Source: Aestuariibaculum marinum
GTDB taxonomy: Bacteria > Bacteroidota > Bacteroidia > Flavobacteriales > Flavobacteriaceae
Direction: 5' to 3'
DNA length: 64,000 bases
Assembly: GCF_014596975.1 (NCBI RefSeq)
Contig: NZ_JACVXD010000001.1
Coordinates: 368,928 to 432,927, forward strand
The first letter of the stretch is position 1. Each line of letters begins with the position of its first letter. Positions 15,532 to 24,250 of this stretch are shown in pieces. The position numbers and the translations under genes were made by a program. Below the pieces are notes generated by a model that searched no databases, was not told the DNA's origin, and saw only the letters and a list, made by a program, of their open reading frames with translations.

Positions 15532-17649
15532 ATGCCCTCAGAAAACCAAAAGTCAAAGTTTCTCGGAATTTCTTTAACCAAATCAATGAAACGCTTGGTA
15601 ATTGTATGCTTTAGTATATTGATGGTAGTCATACTATTTCTTGCAATTTCTCCATCTATTGTTCGAAATCAATTGGAGAAACACGGTAGAGAATGGGTTG
15701 GTAGAAAGCTAAAAATTAACGACTTGTCTGTAAATTATTTCACTTCTACAATAACGCTAACTGGAGCAACAATGTTTGAAGCTAATGATAAGGATAAGTT
15801 TGTTTCTTTGGATAGTCTTATTCTTGATGTAGATCCTTTAGAATACTTTTCTTCATCTATAGTAGTGGAGCAACTATATATTAAAAACCTTTGGGTAAAC
15901 ATTTCTCAGAAAGATTCTATATTCAATTTCGATGATTTAATTGCTTTTCACAATACTGAAAATGATACAGTTACCAAACCAGATAGCGACAAGGAAGCTT
16001 ACCTTTTTAGTTTGTCTGATTTAAAGCTAAACGGAGGCACCTTAATATATAACGATCAAACACACGATGTAACTCAGACTTTAAATAATTTATCCTTTTA
16101 TTTACCTCATGTAGAATGGGGAAGAGGCTCTAGTAAAATGGATGCTTCATTTAAACTAACCGAGGGAGGACAGTTTGGAATTGCTTCAGAATTTGACTCA
16201 GAAAAAGGGGATTATTTAGTTCATTTAACTATCGATAACCTTGATATTTCATCATTTACTCCATACACTAAAGAGCATCTTAACATTTCGGAAATGGAAG
16301 GATTAGCTTCAGGAAAAGTTGATATTTCAGGAAACATGAATAACTTAAAAATAATAGATATTATAGGTAATTCTTCTTTAGAGGGCTTTGCTTTAACCGA
16401 TGCTACCGGTCAGAAATTTTTAGCCGCACAAAACATCGTTTGTCCTATTGAAAAAGTGATGCCTATGCAGTCAGTGTATCAGTTAGGAGATATCATTATA
16501 CAAGAACCTACAATTGATTTTCAGCTATTTAAAGACTCTAATAATTTTTATCGTTCCTTTGGTTTAGATACAACTGAAAGCTCATCCGAACCTGATGTAA
16601 CATCTGAGAACCACAAGAAAACACCAGTAAAGTTTAGTGTAAAATCTATTCATTTAGAAGAAGGTAAATTAAATTTTACAGACCATACCACGGCAACGCC
16701 TTTCGTCTATAACTTCTCTAAAGTAAAGATGGATTTCAACGAAATTAAAAATGATTCCGATTGGGTAAATGGCAAGGCTTCTATGGTTTTAAATGATCGT
16801 GGACAATTAGCAGCAGACATTGGATTTAACCCTAGTGATGCAGCTATGAATATGAAGGTAAATTATGTGATTTCAGACTTTCAGTTAAGCGATTTAAACA
16901 TTTATTCAATGGAATACACCGGTTATCCTATTCTTTATGGAGATATGTATTATAAAGGAATCATTGATATTAACCAGGGAAAGCTTAATCTTGAAAACAA
17001 ATTAATTGTGCATCATGCAGAAGTTGGTAATAAAAAAGGAAGTCCGTTTTATAATTTACCATTAAAAGTGGCATTGTTTATATTAAAGGATAAGGACGGT
17101 GTAATTAATATGGATATTCCTGTGAGAGGTGATTTAAACGATCCTGAAATTGATATTCGAAAAATAATATGGCGAACGTTCGGTAATTTTCTGGTAAAAA
17201 CGGTAACGTCACCGTTCAGAGCGCTCTCAAATCTTATAAATGTGGATCCAAGTGATATTAAAGAGATTAATTATACTTACATGGATACAACACTTGTTAA
17301 CCGCAAAGAACATCAACTTGACTTATTAAGAAAGCTCGAAAAAAACAAACCTGGTTTAGATATTGAACTGGTATATTTTAATGATAAAAACAAACAAAAG
17401 GAAGAAATTGCCAAAGCATTAAAACTGGTAGATACAACAGAAATCAATGCTGTATCAAAGGCTTTTGATTCTACACGGGTAGCTAGTGTTAAAACTTATT
17501 TAGCAAGAGAATCTAACGATAGTACAAAAATTAAAATAACAATTCCATCTCCAACAAACCTTAAAAATACAGGAGCCCAACCTGTTTTTGAGATTAAATA
17601 TAAAATGCAAGGAGAAGAGCAACAGGATTTTCAAATAGAGGAGGAGTAA
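15532..17649 (+). CDS. AsmA-like DUF748-type envelope protein
   Basis: The 705-residue protein has a short cytoplasmic start, one transmembrane helix (about 22-45, IVCFSILMVVILFLAISPSI), then long beta-rich repeats of the AsmA/DUF748 kind, such as REWVGRKLKINDLSVNYFTSTITLTGA and VEQLYIKNLWVNIS. A later segment, KDGVINMDIPVRGDLNDPEIDIRKIIWRTFGNFLVK, is the family's conserved C-terminal signature. AsmA-like proteins span the periplasm and are linked to phospholipid transport to the outer membrane. It is monocistronic and ends at a strong terminator. Confidence 0.85.
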   Translation: MPSENQKSKFLGISLTKSMKRLVIVCFSILMVVILFLAISPSIVRNQLEKHGREWVGRKLKINDLSVNYFTSTITLTGATMFEANDKDKFVSLDSLILDVDPLEYFSSSIVVEQLYIKNLWVNISQKDSIFNFDDLIAFHNTENDTVTKPDSDKEAYLFSLSDLKLNGGTLIYNDQTHDVTQTLNNLSFYLPHVEWGRGSSKMDASFKLTEGGQFGIASEFDSEKGDYLVHLTIDNLDISSFTPYTKEHLNISEMEGLASGKVDISGNMNNLKIIDIIGNSSLEGFALTDATGQKFLAAQNIVCPIEKVMPMQSVYQLGDIIIQEPTIDFQLFKDSNNFYRSFGLDTTESSSEPDVTSENHKKTPVKFSVKSIHLEEGKLNFTDHTTATPFVYNFSKVKMDFNEIKNDSDWVNGKASMVLNDRGQLAADIGFNPSDAAMNMKVNYVISDFQLSDLNIYSMEYTGYPILYGDMYYKGIIDINQGKLNLENKLIVHHAEVGNKKGSPFYNLPLKVALFILKDKDGVINMDIPVRGDLNDPEIDIRKIIWRTFGNFLVKTVTSPFRALSNLINVDPSDIKEINYTYMDTTLVNRKEHQLDLLRKLEKNKPGLDIELVYFNDKNKQKEEIAKALKLVDTTEINAVSKAFDSTRVASVKTYLARESNDSTKIKITIPSPTNLKNTGAQPVFEIKYKMQGEEQQDFQIEEE

Positions 17650-17654
17650 AACAA

Positions 17655-17686
17655 ATAAAAGCTATCAAAATTTTGATAGCTTTTAT
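17655..17686. terminator. Bidirectional terminator between the AsmA-like and fasciclin genes
   Basis: A perfect 32-bp palindrome with arms ATAAAAGCTATCAAAA and TTTTGATAGCTTTTAT. The outer A/T tracts give a U run on either strand, fitting the two convergent genes that end on each side. Confidence 0.85.
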
Positions 17687-17716
17687 ACCTAATAAACCAA
17701 TTAAACTACAAACAAA

Positions 17717-18352
17717 TTATTCTATAGGGAGTATAACCGTATCGATTACGTGAATAATTCCATTAGAAGCAGAAATATCAGCATCCATAATATTAGCCGA
17801 ATTTCCAATAGCCATAATACTTAAATCAGGGTAAACATCAAAAGTAGCATCAGGCAATAAAGTTTCAATGGTACGCATACCATTTTTTGGCACCACACTA
17901 TTAGAAGCTCTACGACCGGTTGTTACGTGGTATTGTAATACACTTAAAACCAGTTCAGCATCTAAATCGGTAATACCATCTATTCCTAGTGCAGCATACA
18001 AGGCACTAAAAGCCTCGTCGGTTGGAGCAAAAACGGTAAATTGATCTGTTCCATTTAAAAATAGATTTACAAGACCAGCATCTAGTTGCTCATCAACATA
18101 CATTAAAGCAGCTACCAATTGAGTAAAATCTGCACCTATAGCAATCGCAGCTATAGGATCGGAACCTTTTTTGGGCGCAGCTTTAGCGGTTGAAGAACTA
18201 TAAGTCGAATTAGCCTCTATAATTTCGTATAAAGAGGCAGTAGTGTCATCTTGCATGGTAGACATGTCTTCCGTATTACAAGACAACACAAACAAGGTTA
18301 ACATTAAACAAGTTGCGATTTGGGGAATGCTTTTGTAAAATCGTTTCATCAC
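17717..18352 (-). CDS. Fasciclin (FAS1) domain lipoprotein
   Basis: The 211-residue protein has a lipoprotein signal (TLFVLSCNTED, Cys at about 25), a low-complexity linker, and one FAS1 domain from about 75 to the end. Family hallmarks are FTVFAPTDEAFSALYAALG (about 108-126), the central YHVTTGRRAS and the C-terminal NGIIHVIDTVILP. FAS1 domains mediate adhesion or surface protein interactions. It is convergent with the AsmA-like gene across the shared terminator. Confidence 0.92.
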   Translation of the reverse strand: MMKRFYKSIPQIATCLMLTLFVLSCNTEDMSTMQDDTTASLYEIIEANSTYSSSTAKAAPKKGSDPIAAIAIGADFTQLVAALMYVDEQLDAGLVNLFLNGTDQFTVFAPTDEAFSALYAALGIDGITDLDAELVLSVLQYHVTTGRRASNSVVPKNGMRTIETLLPDATFDVYPDLSIMAIGNSANIMDADISASNGIIHVIDTVILPIE

Positions 18353-18542
18353 TTATATGTTTTAGTTAATAGGTTAAAGATAAGCAATTTATTTAAAATG
18401 TTTAACTTTTTTTATAAAAAGTTAAACAAAGTAGTCTATAATGTAGGTTTTTAACATAATAAAAAGGGGTGTTTGTTTGAAAACATGTATAATTTTCAAA
18501 AAAATAATTACATTTAATACATCCCCAAAAAACTGTAAATCA

Positions 18543-19337
18543 ATGCCTAAACAAAATGGAATAATAAAACTTAAAGGCGTTTTTAATGGCGTAAGTTATT
18601 ACAAATTAAATGGTGTATACGTGGCTAGAAAGGCCGTTGGCCCTTCAAAAGAGCGCATTAATTCAGATCCTGCATTTATCAAGGTAAAAGCTAATAATCA
18701 AGAGTTTGCTGCAGCGTCAATGCTTTCAAAAGCATTAAGAGCAGGATTAGGTAATAACGCAAAGTATTTTAAAGACACCTATATGGCAAGTCGTTTAACA
18801 GGCTGTTGCCTCAAAATAGTACAAAAGGGTAGTGGTAACCTGGGGCAAAGAGAAGCCAATATACATAATAACACAACAGCACTAATAGGGTTTCAACTCA
18901 ATAAAGACCTTGTTTTCAACAAATTAATTAGCGTAAAACCTATTGTTACAAATAATAGTAAAAGAACTCGTGTTTCAATAAATATTCCCAAAATCACAGC
19001 TAAAACTCATAAAAAACTACCTAAAAACCATACACATGTTCAGCTTACAGCAGCTTTAAGCGTAGTATCTAATTATGTATGGCAATCAGATCTCAATACG
19101 TATATACCAGAATTCCCGGCTATCAATGCTTTAGGCAGCGCACAGCAAAGTCATAAATTATTATGTAAAATAGAACACAAAAATATAAACTTAAATCTAG
19201 AATCACCTGTAAACAATAGTATACCAAAACAGGTTGCTGTAATGGTTTGGCTGGGTATAACATATTTTCAAAAACTAGATAACCAATTCATACCACAGCA
19301 AACAGCTAAAGCTATGGTGTGTGTCGCTGTGGTTTAA
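18543..19337 (+). CDS. Conserved Bacteroidetes protein of unknown function (KGIIKLKG family)
   Basis: ATG at 18543 is chosen because it starts the conserved N-terminus MPKQNGIIKLKGVFNGVSYY; an upstream TTG in frame would add 22 unlike residues. The 264-residue product then shows GVYVARKAVGPSKERI, DPAFIKVKANNQEFAAAS and SKALRAGLG. I recall the pattern (short basic start, Y-K-NG-Y-R, GPSKERI, DP-F-R-NN-EF) from many Bacteroidetes proteins, often in several copies per genome, with no known function. There is no signal peptide or membrane helix. It stands alone. Confidence 0.7.
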   Translation: MPKQNGIIKLKGVFNGVSYYKLNGVYVARKAVGPSKERINSDPAFIKVKANNQEFAAASMLSKALRAGLGNNAKYFKDTYMASRLTGCCLKIVQKGSGNLGQREANIHNNTTALIGFQLNKDLVFNKLISVKPIVTNNSKRTRVSINIPKITAKTHKKLPKNHTHVQLTAALSVVSNYVWQSDLNTYIPEFPAINALGSAQQSHKLLCKIEHKNINLNLESPVNNSIPKQVAVMVWLGITYFQKLDNQFIPQQTAKAMVCVAVV

Positions 19338-19786
19338 ATCTTTGTGCATAGTATTAAACTGCAGGTTCACCCGTATTAAAGCCCAGTCAAACTTAAGTAT
19401 ACGCCGCAAATCAAATATACATAACTTATATCGAATTGCTGAGAATCGCTTATTTAAAGAAATTAATATTCTTGTACAGAATATTATAAATACACAAAAC
19501 AAATAAATCATAATTTATAAGGATTAGCTAACCGTATTTATAAGATAACAACCATCCTAAATAGTATATCTAGATAATTAGCGCAGAGTAATACAATATT
19601 TCAAATACTAAGAACAGACTTTAAATAACACAAATCAAATTGAACTATAATTTATATTATGTAAAATAGGATATTTTGAATCCTCTCTATTTCAGTAGTT
19701 TATAAATAAAATAAAAAATAATTAACCGCTCAACGTCTAGAATCGACATCTCATCGTAATTATAAGCAAAACAACAAACTTAAATT
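19338..19786. other. 449-bp AT-rich non-coding region
   Basis: Short ORFs on both strands here have no codon bias or recognisable product and are not accepted as genes. The region contains a third copy of the TGAGAAT repeat (19435-19455). No hairpin terminator is evident. It precedes the OmpA-like gene, whose promoter probably lies in the last 150 bp. Confidence 0.5.
19435..19455 (+). repeat. Third copy of the TGAGAAT-type repeat
   Basis: ATTGCTGAGAATCGCTTATTT matches 15039-15059 at 19 of 21 positions, same orientation, 4.4 kb away, also in non-coding DNA upstream of a plus-strand envelope gene. Confidence 0.45.
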
Positions 19787-20614
19787 ATGAGAAAAATATC
19801 ATTAGTAGTATTGTCTGCGATTTTATTATCGTCTTGTGTTTCTAAAAAGAAATATGTTGCTTTAGAAACCGAAAATGGTCAGCTTAAAAGCGAATTAACC
19901 AAAACAAAAGTTGAAAATGAAGAATTAGAAGCAAAATTTGACGCTATTCAAGCGCGTGTTGATGCTTACAATAACAAAATCAACTCATTAACAGAAGAAA
20001 GCAACGCAAAAATGGTAAACGTTGATGGCGTTGTTATGAGCGAAGATGCTAAAGCTCAAATGCGTGAAACGTTAAAAAATGTACCTTCGGAATATTTAGC
20101 TGGTGCCACTACTCTAAAAGATTCAATGAACGCTGCTATTACTTACAACATTAAAAACACAGCAAGCGATATTGATGAAAGTGATGATATCGCCGTAAAA
20201 GTTGAAGAAACTGTAGTTATGATTTCTATTTCAGATAAAATGTTGTTCAAATCTGGAAGTTACAGAGTAACTGATAAAGCTGATGCTATTTTACAAAAAA
20301 TCGCTGATGTTATCAACTCTGAAGAAAGCTTAGATGTTATGGTTGAAGGACATACAGATGATAAGAAAATGATTGAAAGTGCGTCTGTAAAAGATAACTG
20401 GGACTTAAGTGTTTTACGTGCAACATCTGTTGTAAAACGTTTGCAAAACAATTTTGAAGTAGCACCAGAAAAATTAATAGCCGCTGGTAGAAGTTTTTAC
20501 CAACCTTTAGTAAGTAATGATACTGCCGAAAACAGAGCTAAAAACAGAAGAACAAGAATTGTAATTTTACCAAATATCGATAAGTTTTTTGCGCTAATGG
20601 CTGCAAATCAATAA
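19787..20614 (+). CDS. OmpA-family peptidoglycan-binding lipoprotein
   Basis: The 275-residue protein has a lipoprotein signal (ILLSSCVSKKKY, Cys17), a coiled-coil stretch (about 25-75, rich in Glu/Lys heptads) and a C-terminal OmpA-like domain (about 145-268). That domain shows MLFKSGSYRV, the VEGHTDD peptidoglycan-contact motif, LSVLRATSVVKRL and the NRRTRIVI signature. It anchors the outer membrane to the cell wall. A strong terminator follows, so it is monocistronic. Confidence 0.93.
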   Translation: MRKISLVVLSAILLSSCVSKKKYVALETENGQLKSELTKTKVENEELEAKFDAIQARVDAYNNKINSLTEESNAKMVNVDGVVMSEDAKAQMRETLKNVPSEYLAGATTLKDSMNAAITYNIKNTASDIDESDDIAVKVEETVVMISISDKMLFKSGSYRVTDKADAILQKIADVINSEESLDVMVEGHTDDKKMIESASVKDNWDLSVLRATSVVKRLQNNFEVAPEKLIAAGRSFYQPLVSNDTAENRAKNRRTRIVILPNIDKFFALMAANQ

Positions 20615-20640
20615 AACATATCTCTCTATTAATCCATTGT

Positions 20641-20677
20641 AAAAAAAGCTGTCTACCCTCAAAAGGCAGCTTTTTTT
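20641..20677 (+). terminator. Terminator of the OmpA-like gene
   Basis: Arms AAAAAAAGCTGTC (20641-20653) and GGCAGCTTTTTTT (20665-20677) form a 13-bp stem with one G-U pair, ending in a run of seven T. Confidence 0.85.
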
Positions 20678-20767
20678 CATTTCTTCAATATTTGAATTCA
20701 GGGTTTATAAAGTCTTAAATCTTTATTAAAAAACCCATACTTCATCAGGTAAAGCATTCTAATCTGC

Positions 20768-20775
20768 TATATTTG
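20768..20775 (+). promoter_or_regulatory. Candidate -7 element TATATTTG for the VTT gene
   Basis: A perfect TAnnTTTG match 24 bp before the ATG at 20800, just after the terminator of the previous gene. A clear -33 TTTG is not seen. Confidence 0.45.
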
Positions 20776-20799
20776 TTAGCCTAAAAAATTGCTTTTACA

Positions 20800-21417
20800 A
20801 TGAAATCCAAACCAAAAACAAAATCTGAAAAATCCAGATTACAGTTATTACACCAATATTATAGCTACACAGGGTTTTATGGGTTTGTTTGGAATGCCGT
20901 AAAAAAAGCATTACCCTACATTATTTTAGCGGTTGCTGGCGTTTATATTGTTAATCACTTTTTTAATATTAACGATCTACTGGTTCAGTTAACCAAAACA
21001 TTACCTGTTTATGGCGTTTTAACCTTCTTTTTTGCTTCAGAAACTCTTCTGGGGCTTGTACCGCCAGAAATTTTTATTGCCTGGGCAGGAAAAATGCATG
21101 CGCCTTGGATGTATTTATTTTTACTGGCTATTTTATCATATTCAGGAGGTTTAATATCTTATTATCTAGGACATATTATCACTAAAATACCTTCCATACA
21201 CAATTACATGGAGGTTAAAATGAAAAAACAATTGAAAAACTCTAAAAAATGGGGTGGTTTCTTAATTGTTGTTGGAGCACTCCTACCACTACCCTTTTCA
21301 ATTTCCTGTATGGCAGCCGGCATTATTGCTTTTCCGTTTAGAAACGTCATGCTTTTCGGGTCCTTACGTTTATTACGTTTTTTAATTTACGGACTGGTGA
21401 TTTTTCATGTGTTTTAA
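20800..21417 (+). CDS. VTT/DedA-like membrane protein
   Basis: The 205-residue inner-membrane protein has about five hydrophobic segments and the VTT-type pattern: a re-entrant segment FFFASETLLGLVPPEIFIAWAGK (about 74-96), YSGGLISYYLGHIITK and GGFLIVVGALLPLPFSISCMAAGIIAF. VTT/DedA proteins are implicated in lipid scrambling and membrane homeostasis. Its last helix ends at the stop, where a terminator begins. Confidence 0.8.
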   Translation: MKSKPKTKSEKSRLQLLHQYYSYTGFYGFVWNAVKKALPYIILAVAGVYIVNHFFNINDLLVQLTKTLPVYGVLTFFFASETLLGLVPPEIFIAWAGKMHAPWMYLFLLAILSYSGGLISYYLGHIITKIPSIHNYMEVKMKKQLKNSKKWGGFLIVVGALLPLPFSISCMAAGIIAFPFRNVMLFGSLRLLRFLIYGLVIFHVF

Positions 21418-21443
21418 AAAAGTCTTAAAGTCGGGCTTTTTTT
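21416..21443 (+). terminator. Terminator of the VTT-like gene
   Basis: AAAAAAGTC (21416-21424) pairs with GGCTTTTTT (from 21434), including one G-U pair, ending in seven T. The first arm overlaps the stop codon of the gene. Confidence 0.7.
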
Positions 21444-21482
21444 AATCTTTGTACACTATTTTTACAGGCAAAAATTTATACT

Positions 21483-21773
21483 ATGTTTTCATTGCTTAAC
21501 ATTTTTAGAATTGTTGCCTTTTTAGAAGGGCTATCATATATTCTTTTACTTTTTATAGCTACCCCGGTAAAATACATGCTAAATGAACCACAATATGTCA
21601 AATTATTAGGCATGCCACATGGTTTATTATTTGTCGGATATATTGTTTTAGCTTTTTTAATAAAACCAGATTATAATTGGAACGGTAAACAATTTTCATT
21701 TATCTTATTCGCAGCTATATTACCATTCGGAACATTTTATGTGGATAAAAAATATTTAAAACCAGTAGTTTAA
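21483..21773 (+). CDS. DUF3817-type small membrane protein
   Basis: The 96-residue product has three hydrophobic segments and the pattern FRIVAFLEGLSYILLLFIATPVKY, then PHGLLFVGYIVLA, typical of DUF3817 integral membrane proteins of unknown role. Its stop codon TAA (21771-21773) overlaps the ATG of the channel gene by one base, so the two are translationally coupled. Confidence 0.8.
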   Translation: MFSLLNIFRIVAFLEGLSYILLLFIATPVKYMLNEPQYVKLLGMPHGLLFVGYIVLAFLIKPDYNWNGKQFSFILFAAILPFGTFYVDKKYLKPVV

Positions 21774-23086
21774 TGATGTTTCAAGAAAAAGAAACTGAAA
21801 ATATTATAGAATCTACCGAAAAGGTTTTTGAAACAACAGGTTTAGATCTTAAGCACTGGCTATACGATCATTTTTTATCTTTAGGTTTAAATGAGACTAG
21901 CGCGAAATACCTGAATATGTTCGCTCTTTTAGTAGTTTTGGGTGTTTTGGTGTTTATTATAGACTTCCTTATCAGAAAGTTTTTAAGAGGTATTTTTACG
22001 CAATTTGCCACCAAATCGAAAACTAATTTTGACGATTTGTTGATCGCTAATAAAGTACCAAGAAACATAGCTCACATTATACCTCTGCTTATTACTTTAG
22101 AGTTTATTCCTTTAGTGTTTACAGATTTTCCTGATTTTGAAAATTTTGCGGAAAAGACACTTAAGGTGTTTGCCATAGTATTGACCTTATGGGTGGTGCG
22201 AAGCCTCTTAAACACGATTAAAGATTATCTTAAGACCCTACCAAACTTCAAAGATAAACCTATAGCAAGTTATATTCAGGTGTTTATGATTTTCGCCTGG
22301 GTAATTGGGATTTTCTCTTCGTTTGCTATCATTACTGGAATTGAATTCTTTAAATTTATTACTGCATTAGGTGCTGGTTCTGCTGTGGCGCTTTTGGTCT
22401 TTAAAGACACTATTCTTGGGTTTGTAGCTAGTATTCAGGTATCCATTAACGATATGGTTCGTATTGGTGACTGGATTACTTTTGAAAAGTACGGCGCCGA
22501 TGGAGATGTTATTGAGATTACTCTGGCAACCGTTAAAGTTCAAAATTTCGATAAAACCATTACTACCATTCCCACGTATGCCTTAATTTCAGATTCATTT
22601 AAGAACTGGCGTGGTATGACAAGTTCCGAAGGCCGTCGTATTAAACGAGCATTATATATTAAACAAAGTGGTGTCAAATATTTAGATGATGCAGCAGTTG
22701 AAAAGTTAAAAGGCATTCAACTCATTACATCGTATTTGGATAGTAGACAAGCCGATATCAAGTCGTATAATGAATCGCATAATATCGATAAATCTTTATC
22801 TCTTAACGGAAGAAATTTAACCAATTTAGGTGTGTTTAGAAAGTATATCGATTCATATCTTAAACAACACTCGGCTATTAATAAAGATATGATGATTATG
22901 GCGCGCCAGTTAGCACCAACAACGCAAGGCATTCCTTTAGAAATCTATGCATTTAGTAGTGATAAACGCTGGGAAAACTACGAATATATTATGTCTGATA
23001 TATTTGATCACTTGATAGCAGCCCTTCCTTATTTCGATTTGGAAATTTTCGAATTGCCAAGTGATTCAAGCTTTAAAGGAAACTAA
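21773..23086 (+). CDS. Mechanosensitive ion channel, MscS superfamily, YbdG type
   Basis: The 437-residue protein has an N-terminal five-helix region and the MscS pore/beta core. The pore helix is ITALGAGSAVALLVFKDTILGFVASIQVSINDMVRIGDWI near 200-240. The beta-domain string YGADGDVIEITLATVKVQNFDKTITTIPTYAL is characteristic of YbdG/MscM-like miniconductance channels that protect against hypo-osmotic shock. Start is ATG 21773 or the adjacent ATG 21776. It shares one base with the DUF3817 gene and ends before a terminator shared with leuB. Confidence 0.92.
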   Translation: MMFQEKETENIIESTEKVFETTGLDLKHWLYDHFLSLGLNETSAKYLNMFALLVVLGVLVFIIDFLIRKFLRGIFTQFATKSKTNFDDLLIANKVPRNIAHIIPLLITLEFIPLVFTDFPDFENFAEKTLKVFAIVLTLWVVRSLLNTIKDYLKTLPNFKDKPIASYIQVFMIFAWVIGIFSSFAIITGIEFFKFITALGAGSAVALLVFKDTILGFVASIQVSINDMVRIGDWITFEKYGADGDVIEITLATVKVQNFDKTITTIPTYALISDSFKNWRGMTSSEGRRIKRALYIKQSGVKYLDDAAVEKLKGIQLITSYLDSRQADIKSYNESHNIDKSLSLNGRNLTNLGVFRKYIDSYLKQHSAINKDMMIMARQLAPTTQGIPLEIYAFSSDKRWENYEYIMSDIFDHLIAALPYFDLEIFELPSDSSFKGN

Positions 23087-23130
23087 CATTGTTATTCTAA
23101 ATTCAATTCAGCATAGCATCAAGTCATAAA

Positions 23131-23162
23131 AAAAGGTGAATTCTAATGAATTCACCTTTTAT
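23131..23162. terminator. Bidirectional terminator between mscS-like and leuB genes
   Basis: AAAAGGTGAATTC (23131-23143), loop TAAT, GAATTCACCTTTT (23148-23160): a perfect 13-bp stem with A/T tracts on both sides, placed between two convergent genes. Confidence 0.88.
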
Positions 23163-23181
23163 ATTTTATAAAAATGTTAGC

Positions 23182-24237
23182 TTATATATTTGCAGCTAAC
23201 CAATCTCCTACTTCTTTAGTTCCGTAAGCTTTTCCGCCTTCGGCTAAGTCCTCCGTTACGATTCCTTCTGCTAAAGCTTTATTTACAGCATCTCTGATTA
23301 CTTTTCCTTCTTCTAATAAGTTGAAGTTCTCAAACATCATAGCTGCAGATAATACCGTTGCCATTGGGTTCGCTATATTTTTACCTGCCGCCTGAGGATA
23401 CGACCCGTGAATCGGCTCGAATAACGAAACACTTGTTCCTAAGGATGCCGATGGCATTAACCCCATAGAACCAGAAATTACAGAAGCTTCATCGGTTAAA
23501 ACGTCTCCAAATAGGTTTTCTGTAATTAGTACATCGTAATCTTTTGGCCATTGCACTAAACGCATTGCTACAGCATCAACAAACTCATAAGACACTGTTA
23601 CTTCAGGATACTCTTTTTCTAATCCTTGTACAGTCTCTCTCCATAAACGAGAAGTTTCCATAACGTTAGCCTTATCTACACAACATAATTTTTTAGAACG
23701 TTGCATAGCCGCTTCAAAACCTTTACGTGCTAAACGTGTGATTTCCTCTCTCGTATACATGTTGGTGTCGTAAGCGGTATTACCATCATCTTTTCTTCCT
23801 TTTTCACCGAAATACACTCCAGAGGTTAATTCTCGGAAAAATACTAAATCAGTCCCCTCAATACGTTCTTTCTTTAAAGGCGATTTATCTAATAGCGACG
23901 GGAAAACAAAGGTTGGTCTTACGTTAGCGAACAAGCCCAATTTTTTACGCATTTTTAATAATCCTTGCTCTGGACGTACCGGCGCTGTAGGGTCATTATC
24001 AAATTTCGGGTGCCCGATTGCTCCGAATAACACTGCATCTGACGATGCACAAATCTCGTGAGTTTCATCTGGATAAGGCTCGCCTACCGCATCAATCGCA
24101 GCAGCACCTGTTAAAGCTGGTTTCCAAGTTATCTCGTGTCCAAATTTTTCAGCAACAGCATCACTTACTTTCACTGCTTGCTCAATCACTTCAGGTCCTA
24201 TTCCATCACCTGCTAAAAGTGCTATATTAAATTTCAT
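23182..24237 (-). CDS. leuB: 3-isopropylmalate dehydrogenase
   Basis: The 351-residue enzyme oxidises and decarboxylates 3-isopropylmalate to 2-oxoisocaproate with NAD+. Family signatures are the start [14 protein letters not shown], the substrate arginines in [16 protein letters not shown], and [27 protein letters not shown] near 245-272. Length is normal. It is the last gene of the leuCDAB operon, 13 bp after leuA. Confidence 0.97.
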   Translation of the reverse strand: MKFNIALLAGDGIGPEVIEQAVKVSDAVAEKFGHEITWKPALTGAAAIDAVGEPYPDETHEICASSDAVLFGAIGHPKFDNDPTAPVRPEQGLLKMRKKLGLFANVRPTFVFPSLLDKSPLKKERIEGTDLVFFRELTSGVYFGEKGRKDDGNTAYDTNMYTREEITRLARKGFEAAMQRSKKLCCVDKANVMETSRLWRETVQGLEKEYPEVTVSYEFVDAVAMRLVQWPKDYDVLITENLFGDVLTDEASVISGSMGLMPSASLGTSVSLFEPIHGSYPQAAGKNIANPMATVLSAAMMFENFNLLEEGKVIRDAVNKALAEGIVTEDLAEGGKAYGTKEVGDWLAANI

Positions 24238-24250
24238 TTATTTTGTATTC

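Noticed and set aside
18477..18542. An upstream TTG start for the unknown-function gene
   Set aside because: The conserved N-terminus begins at ATG 18543; the added segment is AT-rich leader.
19275..19511. A 78-codon minus-strand ORF and a 61-codon plus-strand ORF in the same stretch
   Set aside because: Both lie in AT-rich non-coding DNA, overlap the unknown-function gene's end or each other, and show no recognisable product or initiation context.
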